Assembly: GCA_902763805.1 (NCBI GenBank)
Contig: CACWTN010000003.1
Location: forward strand, 1-64,000
Direction: 5' to 3'
Origin: an uncultured bacterium
Lineage (GTDB): Bacteria; Cyanobacteriota; Vampirovibrionia; Gastranaerophilales; Gastranaerophilaceae
DNA: 64,000 bases
Position numbers and translations under genes: made by a program. The notes under the pieces are model-generated. The model had not been told where the DNA came from. It saw only the letters and a list, made by a program, of their open reading frames with translations, and made no database searches. Positions 16,622 through 24,922 of the stretch are shown here, one piece after another; position 1 is the stretch's first letter, and every line of letters starts with the position of its first letter.

Positions 16622-19600
16622 ATGAATCAGCAGCAAAAAAAAGGATTTTCACTTGTAGAGGTAATGATTTTATTTACCGTGCTTGCCGTGTTTTTGGCAG
16701 CATCGGTTCCTCTGATTACAAGGAAGAGCAACCCGATTCCCAATAAAATTACCCATGGTGTATACAGATGTATACGTACCAATAACGGTCTTATGGAAGA
16801 ACTTTATTCGGGAACAAGACGGGTGAAAGGTCCTGAATTTCCTGCGCAATGTTCATTTACCGTTCCCAGTGCCGCTTTATATCGTGTTGATTTGTATAGT
16901 GCAGGTGCAGGCGGTGTAAAAGCTGCTTTGCTGAGTTCACAGTTAGATGACATTCGTTCAGCTGTTTTTAATACAAACGGCACGTATACGGATTTTAAGG
17001 GTGCAATGAGCGGCAAGGGTGAAGACTCTATACTTATGAAATTGAAAGATAAAGAGATAAAAACCCTGCTGAAAGGAAGAGAAATTGTAAGATATTTTCA
17101 TTCGGGTAATGCGGGAGATGGCGGAGACGTTATAATGAACTACCGTGCTCCTGTAGACTCCGTTTGTAATGCTCAGTATTATGCACAGGGTTTTGCAGGG
17201 CAGCGCTTGCAAAAAGCAATGAACATGTTAAATCCAAATTCGAACGAGTATCAAGGTTCAAAATTACAAAAATTAGAAGGCGAATTAGCTACGAAGCAGG
17301 GAGAAGTTACTACAAAAAGTAACGAAGTAGATGGATATGATAGTAAACTAAAAGCATATAACGAAATAGAAACTAAAAAAAGTAAACCTTTAGCTAATTT
17401 GAAAAGTGCATACAATGTTTTTATGAGTGGATCACTTGTCTGTGATGAAAAATGCAAGTCTACTTACCGTAGTCTGGAGAGCGCAATAAATCTATCCGAG
17501 TTAAAGGATATGCTGCCGGGCTACAAGAGCGCGCTTGCTGATGCAATGACAAAATCGCTTGTAAGCAGAGCAACAAGTGCTCGGGATTCAAAATGGGAGT
17601 CTGACAAGAAAGCATATATAAATCAAAAGGGACAAGAAGCTTATAATGCTGCTAAAGAAGAAGGTAAATCAGATGAAGAAGCTAATAAAGCGAAATCTGA
17701 TGCAGAAAGTGCGGCAGAAGCAAATGCATCTAATGAGGTACAAAAAGATCCGGAAACAGACTTTTTCAAAACGGTAGTGTCTTATTGTGATACAACCTGT
17801 GTAAATAAATATAAAGAAAAAGGAGAAGATGGACTAAGAACGTATTTTCAAAAAGATACTTCCGAGCCCAGAAACAGCAGGGCAAAAGCTGTACGTATTG
17901 AGAAAGGAGCTCTGTCAACGGAGATTTCACTTTTAAAAAATATTTATAATATTGCCAGTCAAAAATATGATGAATACGAACAAGATAAGAAAAACGCCAT
18001 CGCTCCTTATACAATAGAAGAGCTGACTAGTAAATATAATGAAGCTTCAGCTGAACTAAAAACATTACAGGGTCAAGCAACCGAAAAACAAACAGAAGTT
18101 AATACACAAATAGGTGTGCTTCAGAAAGAAGTAGATAAGTATATGGATGAGTCTGAAACCCTTCAAACTAAGAATTTGATTACGTCGGGTATGTCAAAAG
18201 CAAGTGCATACATTCAGGACAGAGAATTTCATGGCGGTATTGATACTATTTGGGGTGGCGGAAGTTATGAATATTTCCCGACGGATACTTATATATACAA
18301 TTATCAGCAGAATGACCCGAGAAGGGCAAATCCTGCAGAAAAGGGAACTCTGAAAAATGAAAGATTAGATAAAACAATGATTGTATTTGACCTAAGTACA
18401 AATAAAAATAGCAATGTTACTGCCGGTGATGCTGCAAGACAGGTACGAAGTTTCTGTGAAGCTATGTATGTACGTCCGTATCAGAATGAATTCAGAAATA
18501 TTGCAAATCCGTCAGACTTCACCTCCAGTAAAGACCGTCAAGTGATCTCAAAAGGCGGAAAAGGCGGAAAAGGAAAATATGTAGTATTAAAATTCCCGCT
18601 GGTATTTGAGCCGATAACAGCATGGGGAACGAACAGAGAACCTGATTATACAAACAGAAAATATTTACAGGATATACAGCCTCCAACAAAAGAAGATATT
18701 CAAAACAATGTAACACCAAACGTTAAATCTTATTATCCCGTATACTGCAAAAAATTAGGTGCAGGTATATACACAGGTGATGCGGAAAATTGTATACCTG
18801 CTTATATCAATTATAAAGGTGAGGTTGACAATGCTTTGAATAACAGAGCTCCAAACAAAGGGAAAGATTTGATAATTAATTATGATGAAAGTCCGGCTAG
18901 TAAAGTATTAATGGAAAAATTTTTCAGAACAGGTCTTATACAAGGTAAAGAAGGATATACTGATTTTCATGACACGGCAGTAAGCCAGGACCGTATTGCA
19001 ACCGGAACAGAGGAAGAATCGAACGGAAAAACTTTCTCCTCGGGTGTAAATGAATACCCGTATCTTGCATGGCATATACCAAGATTTGACATAAGCGGTC
19101 CGAAGAACGGTTTTAATATTGCCCTTATGAAAACTGAACCGACTCCGGGTAAAAAAGCGTCTCTCGGTTTAAGAATATATGACGAAAGTGTTGTATATGG
19201 TTATTCAAAAGACTACGTAAACAATCATAATAAATATTCTAATAATAAATTGCATTATGACGGTACATACGATGATGTTAAAAATTACAACAGAGAACCG
19301 GGTAAACTGAACCTCAAAGAATCGATAACAGATGAAAATACCGGTGAAATCGCACGAACAGAAGCCGAAGCTATTGGTAAAAGTGCTTTCTGGCGTATGC
19401 ACGGGCACAGAATCTATACGGAATATACTTATAATAACAAAAACCTCGCTTATTACGGCGGTCCGTATAACTACAATCCTCTGCAGGGTCAAGACGCAAC
19501 ATTCTACGATACTTTGTATATCCAAAACTACTATGACCTTCCGTATCAAAAGGTAACGGTTTTGGCTGCTGATTATAAGAATACAGCTGTTGATCCGTTG

Positions 19601-20362
19601 TACAGAGATTATAAAATTACGCTTGATTCAGGTCTCTGGTCAAAGAGTTACAAACTCGGAAGAGCCGGAGAACCGGGTAATACCGAAAGCTTCTTTACAA
19701 CAAACCTTGGCTCGGAATGTACTTTCGTAGTACCAAAAGGCGGTCCTCAGTATGATATAAATAACCCAGAAAAGACTATTGCTGAGTTAGAGAAAGATTT
19801 GACGGTAAGTATAACCTGTACTAACAGAGACAAAACAAAAACTGTATTCTACAAGTTCCTTGATGGCGGAAAATACCGCCGTGACTACAAGATTGCCGAG
19901 CAAAAATTCAACTGGTTCAACGGTATTCAAAAAGTGGAAATACCTGGTGAAAATGGTACAAGAAAAGCATGGCAGCCGACATCTATGTGGGCAAAAGCAT
20001 TTTCTCACATGCGTGCTAATCCGAATGACGATTTGTATAACAGACATAATGTAGGTAAAGGCGGCGACGGCACCCATATTACTGATAAGTGTGTTGCACC
20101 GAAAGGCTACTACGGCAGAACATTATCAGAAATAGTTCAATTCCAGCCACAGGCTCCGCGATATCTTAACTTAATTACCCAAACAAATCAGTTATATTCC
20201 AGAAAGGTTTATCTGGACGGTGAAGAAGACGGAGTAAGCTGCTATGGTCCTGTCCAGGCAGGTAAAAACTACGTTGAGAATTATTCGATCTCCGAAGATG
20301 ATACAAGCGTAGAATATAATGCAGGAGAAGGCGGTCCGGGTGCTGTTGTAATTACCTGGTAA
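16622..20362 (+). CDS. Giant type IV prepilin-like protein with coiled-coil insert
   Basis: A 1246-residue protein, several times the length of normal pilins. The prepilin site is G8|F9 (KGFSLVEVMILFT) with Glu5. Then come VYRC, CSFTVPSAALYRVDLYSAGAGG and GNAGDGGDV glycine loops. Residues about 205-525 form a Lys/Glu/Ala-rich coiled-coil insert containing two similar CDxxC segments (VCDEKCKSTY and YCDTTCVNKY). A Tyr/Asn-rich region follows, with GGKGGKGKYVVLKF, and the protein ends in GEGGPGAVVITW. The open frame begins with TTG at 16607, but that TTG is part of the SD (TTGGAGAG) for ATG 16622. The insert has more A-rich codons than its flanks, suggesting later acquisition. A long surface filament tip or adhesin is my inference. 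Confidence 0.82.
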   Translation: MNQQQKKGFSLVEVMILFTVLAVFLAASVPLITRKSNPIPNKITHGVYRCIRTNNGLMEELYSGTRRVKGPEFPAQCSFTVPSAALYRVDLYSAGAGGVKAALLSSQLDDIRSAVFNTNGTYTDFKGAMSGKGEDSILMKLKDKEIKTLLKGREIVRYFHSGNAGDGGDVIMNYRAPVDSVCNAQYYAQGFAGQRLQKAMNMLNPNSNEYQGSKLQKLEGELATKQGEVTTKSNEVDGYDSKLKAYNEIETKKSKPLANLKSAYNVFMSGSLVCDEKCKSTYRSLESAINLSELKDMLPGYKSALADAMTKSLVSRATSARDSKWESDKKAYINQKGQEAYNAAKEEGKSDEEANKAKSDAESAAEANASNEVQKDPETDFFKTVVSYCDTTCVNKYKEKGEDGLRTYFQKDTSEPRNSRAKAVRIEKGALSTEISLLKNIYNIASQKYDEYEQDKKNAIAPYTIEELTSKYNEASAELKTLQGQATEKQTEVNTQIGVLQKEVDKYMDESETLQTKNLITSGMSKASAYIQDREFHGGIDTIWGGGSYEYFPTDTYIYNYQQNDPRRANPAEKGTLKNERLDKTMIVFDLSTNKNSNVTAGDAARQVRSFCEAMYVRPYQNEFRNIANPSDFTSSKDRQVISKGGKGGKGKYVVLKFPLVFEPITAWGTNREPDYTNRKYLQDIQPPTKEDIQNNVTPNVKSYYPVYCKKLGAGIYTGDAENCIPAYINYKGEVDNALNNRAPNKGKDLIINYDESPASKVLMEKFFRTGLIQGKEGYTDFHDTAVSQDRIATGTEEESNGKTFSSGVNEYPYLAWHIPRFDISGPKNGFNIALMKTEPTPGKKASLGLRIYDESVVYGYSKDYVNNHNKYSNNKLHYDGTYDDVKNYNREPGKLNLKESITDENTGEIARTEAEAIGKSAFWRMHGHRIYTEYTYNNKNLAYYGGPYNYNPLQGQDATFYDTLYIQNYYDLPYQKVTVLAADYKNTAVDPLYRDYKITLDSGLWSKSYKLGRAGEPGNTESFFTTNLGSECTFVVPKGGPQYDINNPEKTIAELEKDLTVSITCTNRDKTKTVFYKFLDGGKYRRDYKIAEQKFNWFNGIQKVEIPGENGTRKAWQPTSMWAKAFSHMRANPNDDLYNRHNVGKGGDGTHITDKCVAPKGYYGRTLSEIVQFQPQAPRYLNLITQTNQLYSRKVYLDGEEDGVSCYGPVQAGKNYVENYSISEDDTSVEYNAGEGGPGAVVITW

Positions 20363-20385
20363 AACTACGTTATTTCCGAACACAT

Positions 20386-20413
20386 GGAACGGGTATTTTC
20401 TGAAACCCGTTCC
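20386..20413 (+). other. Inverted repeat between third and fourth prepilin genes
   Basis: GGAACGGGT ... ACCCGTTCC forms a 9-bp stem with a short loop (TTTTCTGAA). No T-run follows, so it is an mRNA-stabilising or attenuating hairpin rather than a clear terminator. Confidence 0.55.
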
Positions 20414-20461
20414 GGCAAAAGCGAAGAAAATATTAAACTAAATAATGAGAAAGGATTATAT

Positions 20462-21148
20462 ATGAAGAAAAAATATGGTTTCACCATGGCAGAACTTCTT
20501 GTAACTATGGGAATTCTGGGTGTTATAGCTTTAATAGCGTTACCAGTACTTCAGGATGCACAGCCAAATAAAGAATTGGTTATGCTTAAAAAAGTTTATT
20601 ACAATACAAGCAGAATCGTAAGTGAACTTATAAATGACGATTATTTGTATCCTGAGAGTGATGAAGAAAACAAACAAGGCTTTGGAAACACCATAAGCAG
20701 AGAATATCTCGGATATACCTTCAAAGACGAGAAGAAATTCTGCGCTCTGTTTGCAAGCAAACTTAATCTCAAAGACGGGAGTAACCCCGTCGATGTATGC
20801 AAAGGCAGAAAAAGTTTAGATGCGGGCGGCAGTTTTACAACAACAGATGGTGTTATATGGAATATACCGGATGTTTTGTTCGGAGTTCCTGATTATGTAC
20901 AGATTTTTGTGGATGTAAACGGTACCGGCGGTGACAATTGTGCACCTGCAAGCCAACCGAATCCATACTGGAATGCAGATGACATGAAAGCCTGCGGTGC
21001 AGGGAAGAAACCGGATAGATTCTATGTTACGGTATACCGTAATGGCAGTCTTAACATTCCGAGTGAACTCGGCAGATTATACGTAACTTCTTCCAACACT
21101 AACAAAAGCTTTACACAGTTTATAAAAGAACATCCGACAGCTAAATAA
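20462..21148 (+). CDS. Type IV prepilin-like protein of the cluster (TypeII/IV pseudopilin form)
   Basis: A 228-residue protein. Start chosen at ATG 20462 behind GAGAAAGGA, although the frame is open from 20384. It has cleavage site G6|F7 (KKYGFTMAELLVTMG), Glu5 and a canonical hydrophobic helix ending in ALPVLQDA. The globular part has several Cys (FCAL, VCKG, NCAP, ACGA) and the segment DGVIWNIPDV, with FVDVNGTGGDNCAP resembling the calcium-binding/D-loop region of minor pilins of this lineage (DxNG). It lacks the C-terminal Trp motif of the three preceding genes. A 99-base gap after the giant prepilin includes an inverted repeat around 20386-20413 (ACGGGT...ACCCGT) that may act as an attenuator. 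Confidence 0.87.
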   Translation: MKKKYGFTMAELLVTMGILGVIALIALPVLQDAQPNKELVMLKKVYYNTSRIVSELINDDYLYPESDEENKQGFGNTISREYLGYTFKDEKKFCALFASKLNLKDGSNPVDVCKGRKSLDAGGSFTTTDGVIWNIPDVLFGVPDYVQIFVDVNGTGGDNCAPASQPNPYWNADDMKACGAGKKPDRFYVTVYRNGSLNIPSELGRLYVTSSNTNKSFTQFIKEHPTAK

Positions 21149-21162
21149 ACGAGGTTATTAGT

Positions 21163-22173
21163 ATGAATAAAAAAAATGCATTCACGCTTGCAGAATTATT
21201 AATCGTATTTACAATGATAGGTGTTTTGACTGTCGTGGCACTTAATACAATGAAAGGCTATGACAGAACTATAAGGTATTCTCACGCAAGTGTTTATCAC
21301 AACCTTGACAGAGCGTTTTTTAATGCAATGTTTTATTCAGATAACAAAAATCCGTTTACAAAAACCGATTATAACCCGGATGGTTCTTCATATGAAGTAT
21401 CTGCTCAGGAAGGCGCAAAAAGACTCTGCGATATGCTTGCATCGTACTTAAATGTTGCATCAAATACATGTTCAAGTAATGGTTTGGCGAATTTGAATGC
21501 CCCTGACGGAGCAGCTTTGGGGACTGTTCAGCTGACAACTCTTAACGGAGTGGAGTTATATATATCGGAAAGACAGGACAAGCAATATCCGTTTTTTATC
21601 ATTTATGCTGATATAAACGGCCCAAAACCTCCGAATACTCTGGATTATCAAGCACCGTCAGCTGCTAACGGACACAGAACAAAAGACCCTGACAGATTCG
21701 CCTTTGCAGCCTTGTCTATCGGCAGAATTTGTCCGCTTGGAGTTCCGGAAGTCGATCCGAAATTTATGACTGCAAGAATTGCGTATGTTTCTATTACCGG
21801 CGAACGCAGCAATAAGAAAAAGAATGCTGATGATGACAACGAAGAAACACCTTCAACGAAGTTTAGTACTAATTCAAAATCATACGTGCAAACAAAAGCT
21901 GAAGCCTGGGGGTATTATATAACTGATAATTTTACTAAAGATAAGGTGCCTATAGAGGATGAACCGACATCATACAATGATTTTATCAGAAGTGAGTTGC
22001 CGCAGGGTACGAAAATTTATAAAAGTGCTCTGGGTAATAATACAAAAAACGTAAGACTTACTGCTCCCAATGGTACTACACTCCAAAACGGAGCTGTTAA
22101 AGACGGCGGCTACGGCTGTAGTGCAAAATCAGCCGAAGAATGCTGGGTTATTGTTGATAAATATGCCTGGTAA
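21163..22173 (+). CDS. Type IV prepilin-like protein, last of the cluster
   Basis: A 336-residue protein. The prepilin site reads KKNA|FTLAELLIVF, i.e. Ala instead of Gly at -1, with Glu5 kept; some prepilin peptidases accept Ala there. The hydrophobic helix is followed by a globular domain with YADINGPKPPNTLDYQ (compare FVDVNGTGG in the gene before it) and DPDRFAFAALSIGR, and a C-terminus ending CWVIVDKYAW. The ending with Trp recalls the first three genes. A low-complexity acidic/lysine stretch (NKKKNADDDNEETPS) sits around residue 220. It is 14 bases after the previous gene, with SD GAGGTT. It converges with the 22198-23268 gene. Confidence 0.85.
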   Translation: MNKKNAFTLAELLIVFTMIGVLTVVALNTMKGYDRTIRYSHASVYHNLDRAFFNAMFYSDNKNPFTKTDYNPDGSSYEVSAQEGAKRLCDMLASYLNVASNTCSSNGLANLNAPDGAALGTVQLTTLNGVELYISERQDKQYPFFIIYADINGPKPPNTLDYQAPSAANGHRTKDPDRFAFAALSIGRICPLGVPEVDPKFMTARIAYVSITGERSNKKKNADDDNEETPSTKFSTNSKSYVQTKAEAWGYYITDNFTKDKVPIEDEPTSYNDFIRSELPQGTKIYKSALGNNTKNVRLTAPNGTTLQNGAVKDGGYGCSAKSAEECWVIVDKYAW

Positions 22174-22197
22174 GAAATCAGAAAGTTTTAATAGTTT

Positions 22198-23268
22198 TTA
22201 CAGTTTATCGTAATCTCTGAGTTCCGGCTTGTCGGGATTATATTCGCCGTAAAGCTTATTTCTCCATATTCTGCGCATATTTACAGGTTCGAATAATGAC
22301 TGGTCTTCAAAGTCAAGAGGCTGAATAATCTTAGTCGGATTATCTTCAATTTGTTTGATTTCTGTATATTCTGCCTGTTTTTTAAGTTTTTCTTCTTTTT
22401 GTTTTTTCTTTTCCTGCTTGCGCATATAGCGACGCTCTTTCGCCGAATCAATCTTATTACCCGTATTTGATTTAAATCTGTCGAAATCTTTGCTTCCTTC
22501 TTTGTTCCATCTTCTGTATTTTTTAGTGAAGACATTATCAAAGTTAGCCATATCATAGTATATTTTATATGATTCTTTTGCATACTCTGCATCCGTAAGC
22601 ACACTGATTTGAACATTTTGTGCAATCTCTGGGCACAGCATTCTTGAATAATCTCTTATCTTCTGTAGCTGTTCCGTTTGCGGAGAAGCTCCTCTTGTCA
22701 GTATTCTTGCCTCAACCGTGCTTATTGTTTTGTAAAAAGTATTTGACCATAAAACAGCGTTGGTTTTTGTATCAATCAAAACGGCATAAGTATTAATTTT
22801 ATATGCAGGGTCAATAACCGTTGCACCTGCAATATTCAAAAAATCCCACATAGTACGTCTTAAAACGTAATTTTCAGAGTCTAATGTTGACGTTAACAGT
22901 AAAACGTACTGCTGTTTATTTACACCTGCAACTTTCTTTAAAAGCGGGTAATCTACGTTATACGATGTTTTAAATTTATTCGTTAAATTTTTGGCAGGAA
23001 TCATATAAGAAGGATTGCTTTTCAGAAGTTTCCTCTCATCACTTACCGTTGGAGATATAATGTAATCTGTTTTATTGAGCAGATTAATAACTTCATTTGA
23101 GAAAAATTCAGCTGCTGCATCATAGATATAAGAATCTATTGCCAGACTTTCCGTAACAATATTGTCGGGTAATATAAGCACAGTTTTCTTTTGCACGTCT
23201 GCAGCCATTACGTGCGTTGTACAAACTAAAGCTATCCCAACTAAAAATACTTTAATTAAATCTCTCAC
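22198..23268 (-). CDS. Exported protein of unknown function with charged C-terminal region
   Basis: A 356-residue protein with a signal peptide (residues 1-23, hydrophobic core VFLVGIALVCTT, probable cleavage after VMA-A). The mature N-terminal half looks like an alpha/beta domain (KTVLILPDNIVTESLAIDSYIYDAAAEFFSNEVINLL; QYVLLLTSTLD; YAVLIDTKTNAVLWSNTFYKTI), of the general kind seen in CsgG/TolB-N-like periplasmic proteins. Residues about 235-300 are a Lys/Arg/Glu-rich coiled coil, followed by an acidic proline-containing tail. No lipobox is present. It is convergent with the prepilin cluster and may work at the same envelope site, but that is only a neighbourhood argument. Confidence 0.75.
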   Translation of the reverse strand: MRDLIKVFLVGIALVCTTHVMAADVQKKTVLILPDNIVTESLAIDSYIYDAAAEFFSNEVINLLNKTDYIISPTVSDERKLLKSNPSYMIPAKNLTNKFKTSYNVDYPLLKKVAGVNKQQYVLLLTSTLDSENYVLRRTMWDFLNIAGATVIDPAYKINTYAVLIDTKTNAVLWSNTFYKTISTVEARILTRGASPQTEQLQKIRDYSRMLCPEIAQNVQISVLTDAEYAKESYKIYYDMANFDNVFTKKYRRWNKEGSKDFDRFKSNTGNKIDSAKERRYMRKQEKKKQKEEKLKKQAEYTEIKQIEDNPTKIIQPLDFEDQSLFEPVNMRRIWRNKLYGEYNPDKPELRDYDKL

Positions 23269-23358
23269 AACTAAGATTATATCATATAATATGAGATATT
23301 GTAAAATGTATATTTAATAAAAATACTCTTTTTATCGACATTTAACGGAATTTTATGG

Positions 23359-23364
23359 TATTAT
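23359..23364 (+). promoter_or_regulatory. -10-like element for a leaderless FAD oxidoreductase gene
   Basis: TATTAT ends 7 bases before ATG 23372. An ATG at 23363 overlaps the hexamer and is therefore an unlikely start. No SD is present. Confidence 0.45.
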
Positions 23365-23371
23365 GACAGTT

Positions 23372-24922
23372 ATGAGCGAAGAAAAGAGTATTCTGATTAT
23401 TGGGGCAGGACCTGCAGGGCTTGCTGCAGCATATTATTTGTTAAAACATTCCGAATACAAACCGATTATTATAGAGGAAAGTGAGTACGCAGGCGGTATT
23501 TCACGCACCCATGTCCATAATGGAAACAGGATGGATTTAGGCGGTCACCGATTTTTTACGAAAAATGATGAAGTTATGGATTTGTGGAAAGAGATTTTTC
23601 CTGTTCAGGAAATGCCTTCGATTGACGATATTATTCTCGGCAGACTTGATAAGTTCTCTGATGCTGGAGTAAATCCCGAAATTCAGGACAATGTTTTCCT
23701 AAAAAGAAACAGACTTTCAAGAATTTATTTTCTTAAAAAATTCTTTGATTATCCGATAAGTTTTAAGCCTGAAACTTTTTTAAACTTGGGTTTGGTAAAT
23801 GTTTTTAAGGCAGGATTCGGATATTTGAAATCTTCTGTTTTTAAAAGAAAAGAAAACTCGCTTGAAGATTTTTATATAAACAGATTCGGAAAACCTTTGT
23901 ACGAAATGTTTTTTGAGGATTATACGGAAAAACTGTGGGGTATACATCCTTCAAAAATAGCTCCCGACTGGGGCGCACAAAGAGTAAAAGGGTTATCTTT
24001 GCTAAATGTTCTTAAAAATTGCCTGTTTAAGCCGTTTATTAACAGAAAAAATGTTGAAACATCTCTCATAGAAAGCTTTCTTTATCCCAAAAAAGGGCCG
24101 GGGCAGTTTTATGAAGCGCTTGCTGATAAAATTAAAGAGCTGGGAGGAGAGATTATATTCAATCAAAAAGCCGTAAGGTTTGATTTTCAGGATGATAGAA
24201 TTACAACTCTTTATACCGTAAACAACAGCGGCGAAGAAAATGTTTACAGGTGTAATGCAATATTTTCGTCAATGCCTGTCAAAGATTTAGTATCAGGTTT
24301 TAATACAAATGTTCCCGAACAAATCAAAAATATTGCATTAAATCTTCAGTACAGAGATTTTATGACAGTAGGACTTCTTGTTAAAAAATTTGCAATAAAG
24401 AACAAATCAAAGTATAAAACAGTATCTGATATTATACCCGATTGCTGGATTTATATTCAGGAAAGAGAAGTTAAACTCGGCAGATTACAGATTTTTAATA
24501 ACTGGTCACCGTATTTGAACAAAGATTTTAAAAATACAGTCTGGCTGGGTTTGGAGTATTTTTGCAGCGAAGGTGATAAAATGTGGAACTCTGATGATAA
24601 AGAGTTTATCTCAAATGCAATTTGCGAGCTGGATAAAATCGGAATTATTAATAAAGAAGATGTTCTTGATTCTGCGGTTGTAAGAGTTAAAAAAGCTTAT
24701 CCTGCATATTTTGGGGTGTATAAAGATTTTGATAAGGTGAGGGATTACTTGAATACAATCGGAAATTTGTACTGTATCGGAAGAAATGGACAGCACAGAT
24801 ATAATAATATGGATCACTCTATTCTTACCGGCTTTGAGGCAGCAAGAGCGTTTCTGGGAAATAAGGATAAGACGTTACTGTGGAGTGTGAATACGGAAAA
24901 AGGATATCATGAAAATAAATGA
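23372..24922 (+). CDS. FAD-dependent amine-oxidase-like / UDP-galactopyranose-mutase-like oxidoreductase
   Basis: A 516-residue flavoprotein with an N-terminal dinucleotide-binding site IIGAGPAGLAAAYYLL, the second FAD contact EESEYAGGISRTH and MDLGGHRFFTKND. The C-terminal FAD segment is NLYCIGRNGQHRYNNMDHSILTGFEAARAFLG. Family members include UDP-galactopyranose mutase and protoporphyrinogen-oxidase-like enzymes; the HRYNNMDHS ending is common in proteins coded beside polysaccharide glycosyltransferases. The stop overlaps the start of the following GT-C-like gene by 14 bases, so both likely act in one surface-glycan or polyprenyl-sugar step. Start at 23363 also possible. Exact substrate unknown. 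Confidence 0.8.
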   Translation: MSEEKSILIIGAGPAGLAAAYYLLKHSEYKPIIIEESEYAGGISRTHVHNGNRMDLGGHRFFTKNDEVMDLWKEIFPVQEMPSIDDIILGRLDKFSDAGVNPEIQDNVFLKRNRLSRIYFLKKFFDYPISFKPETFLNLGLVNVFKAGFGYLKSSVFKRKENSLEDFYINRFGKPLYEMFFEDYTEKLWGIHPSKIAPDWGAQRVKGLSLLNVLKNCLFKPFINRKNVETSLIESFLYPKKGPGQFYEALADKIKELGGEIIFNQKAVRFDFQDDRITTLYTVNNSGEENVYRCNAIFSSMPVKDLVSGFNTNVPEQIKNIALNLQYRDFMTVGLLVKKFAIKNKSKYKTVSDIIPDCWIYIQEREVKLGRLQIFNNWSPYLNKDFKNTVWLGLEYFCSEGDKMWNSDDKEFISNAICELDKIGIINKEDVLDSAVVRVKKAYPAYFGVYKDFDKVRDYLNTIGNLYCIGRNGQHRYNNMDHSILTGFEAARAFLGNKDKTLLWSVNTEKGYHENK

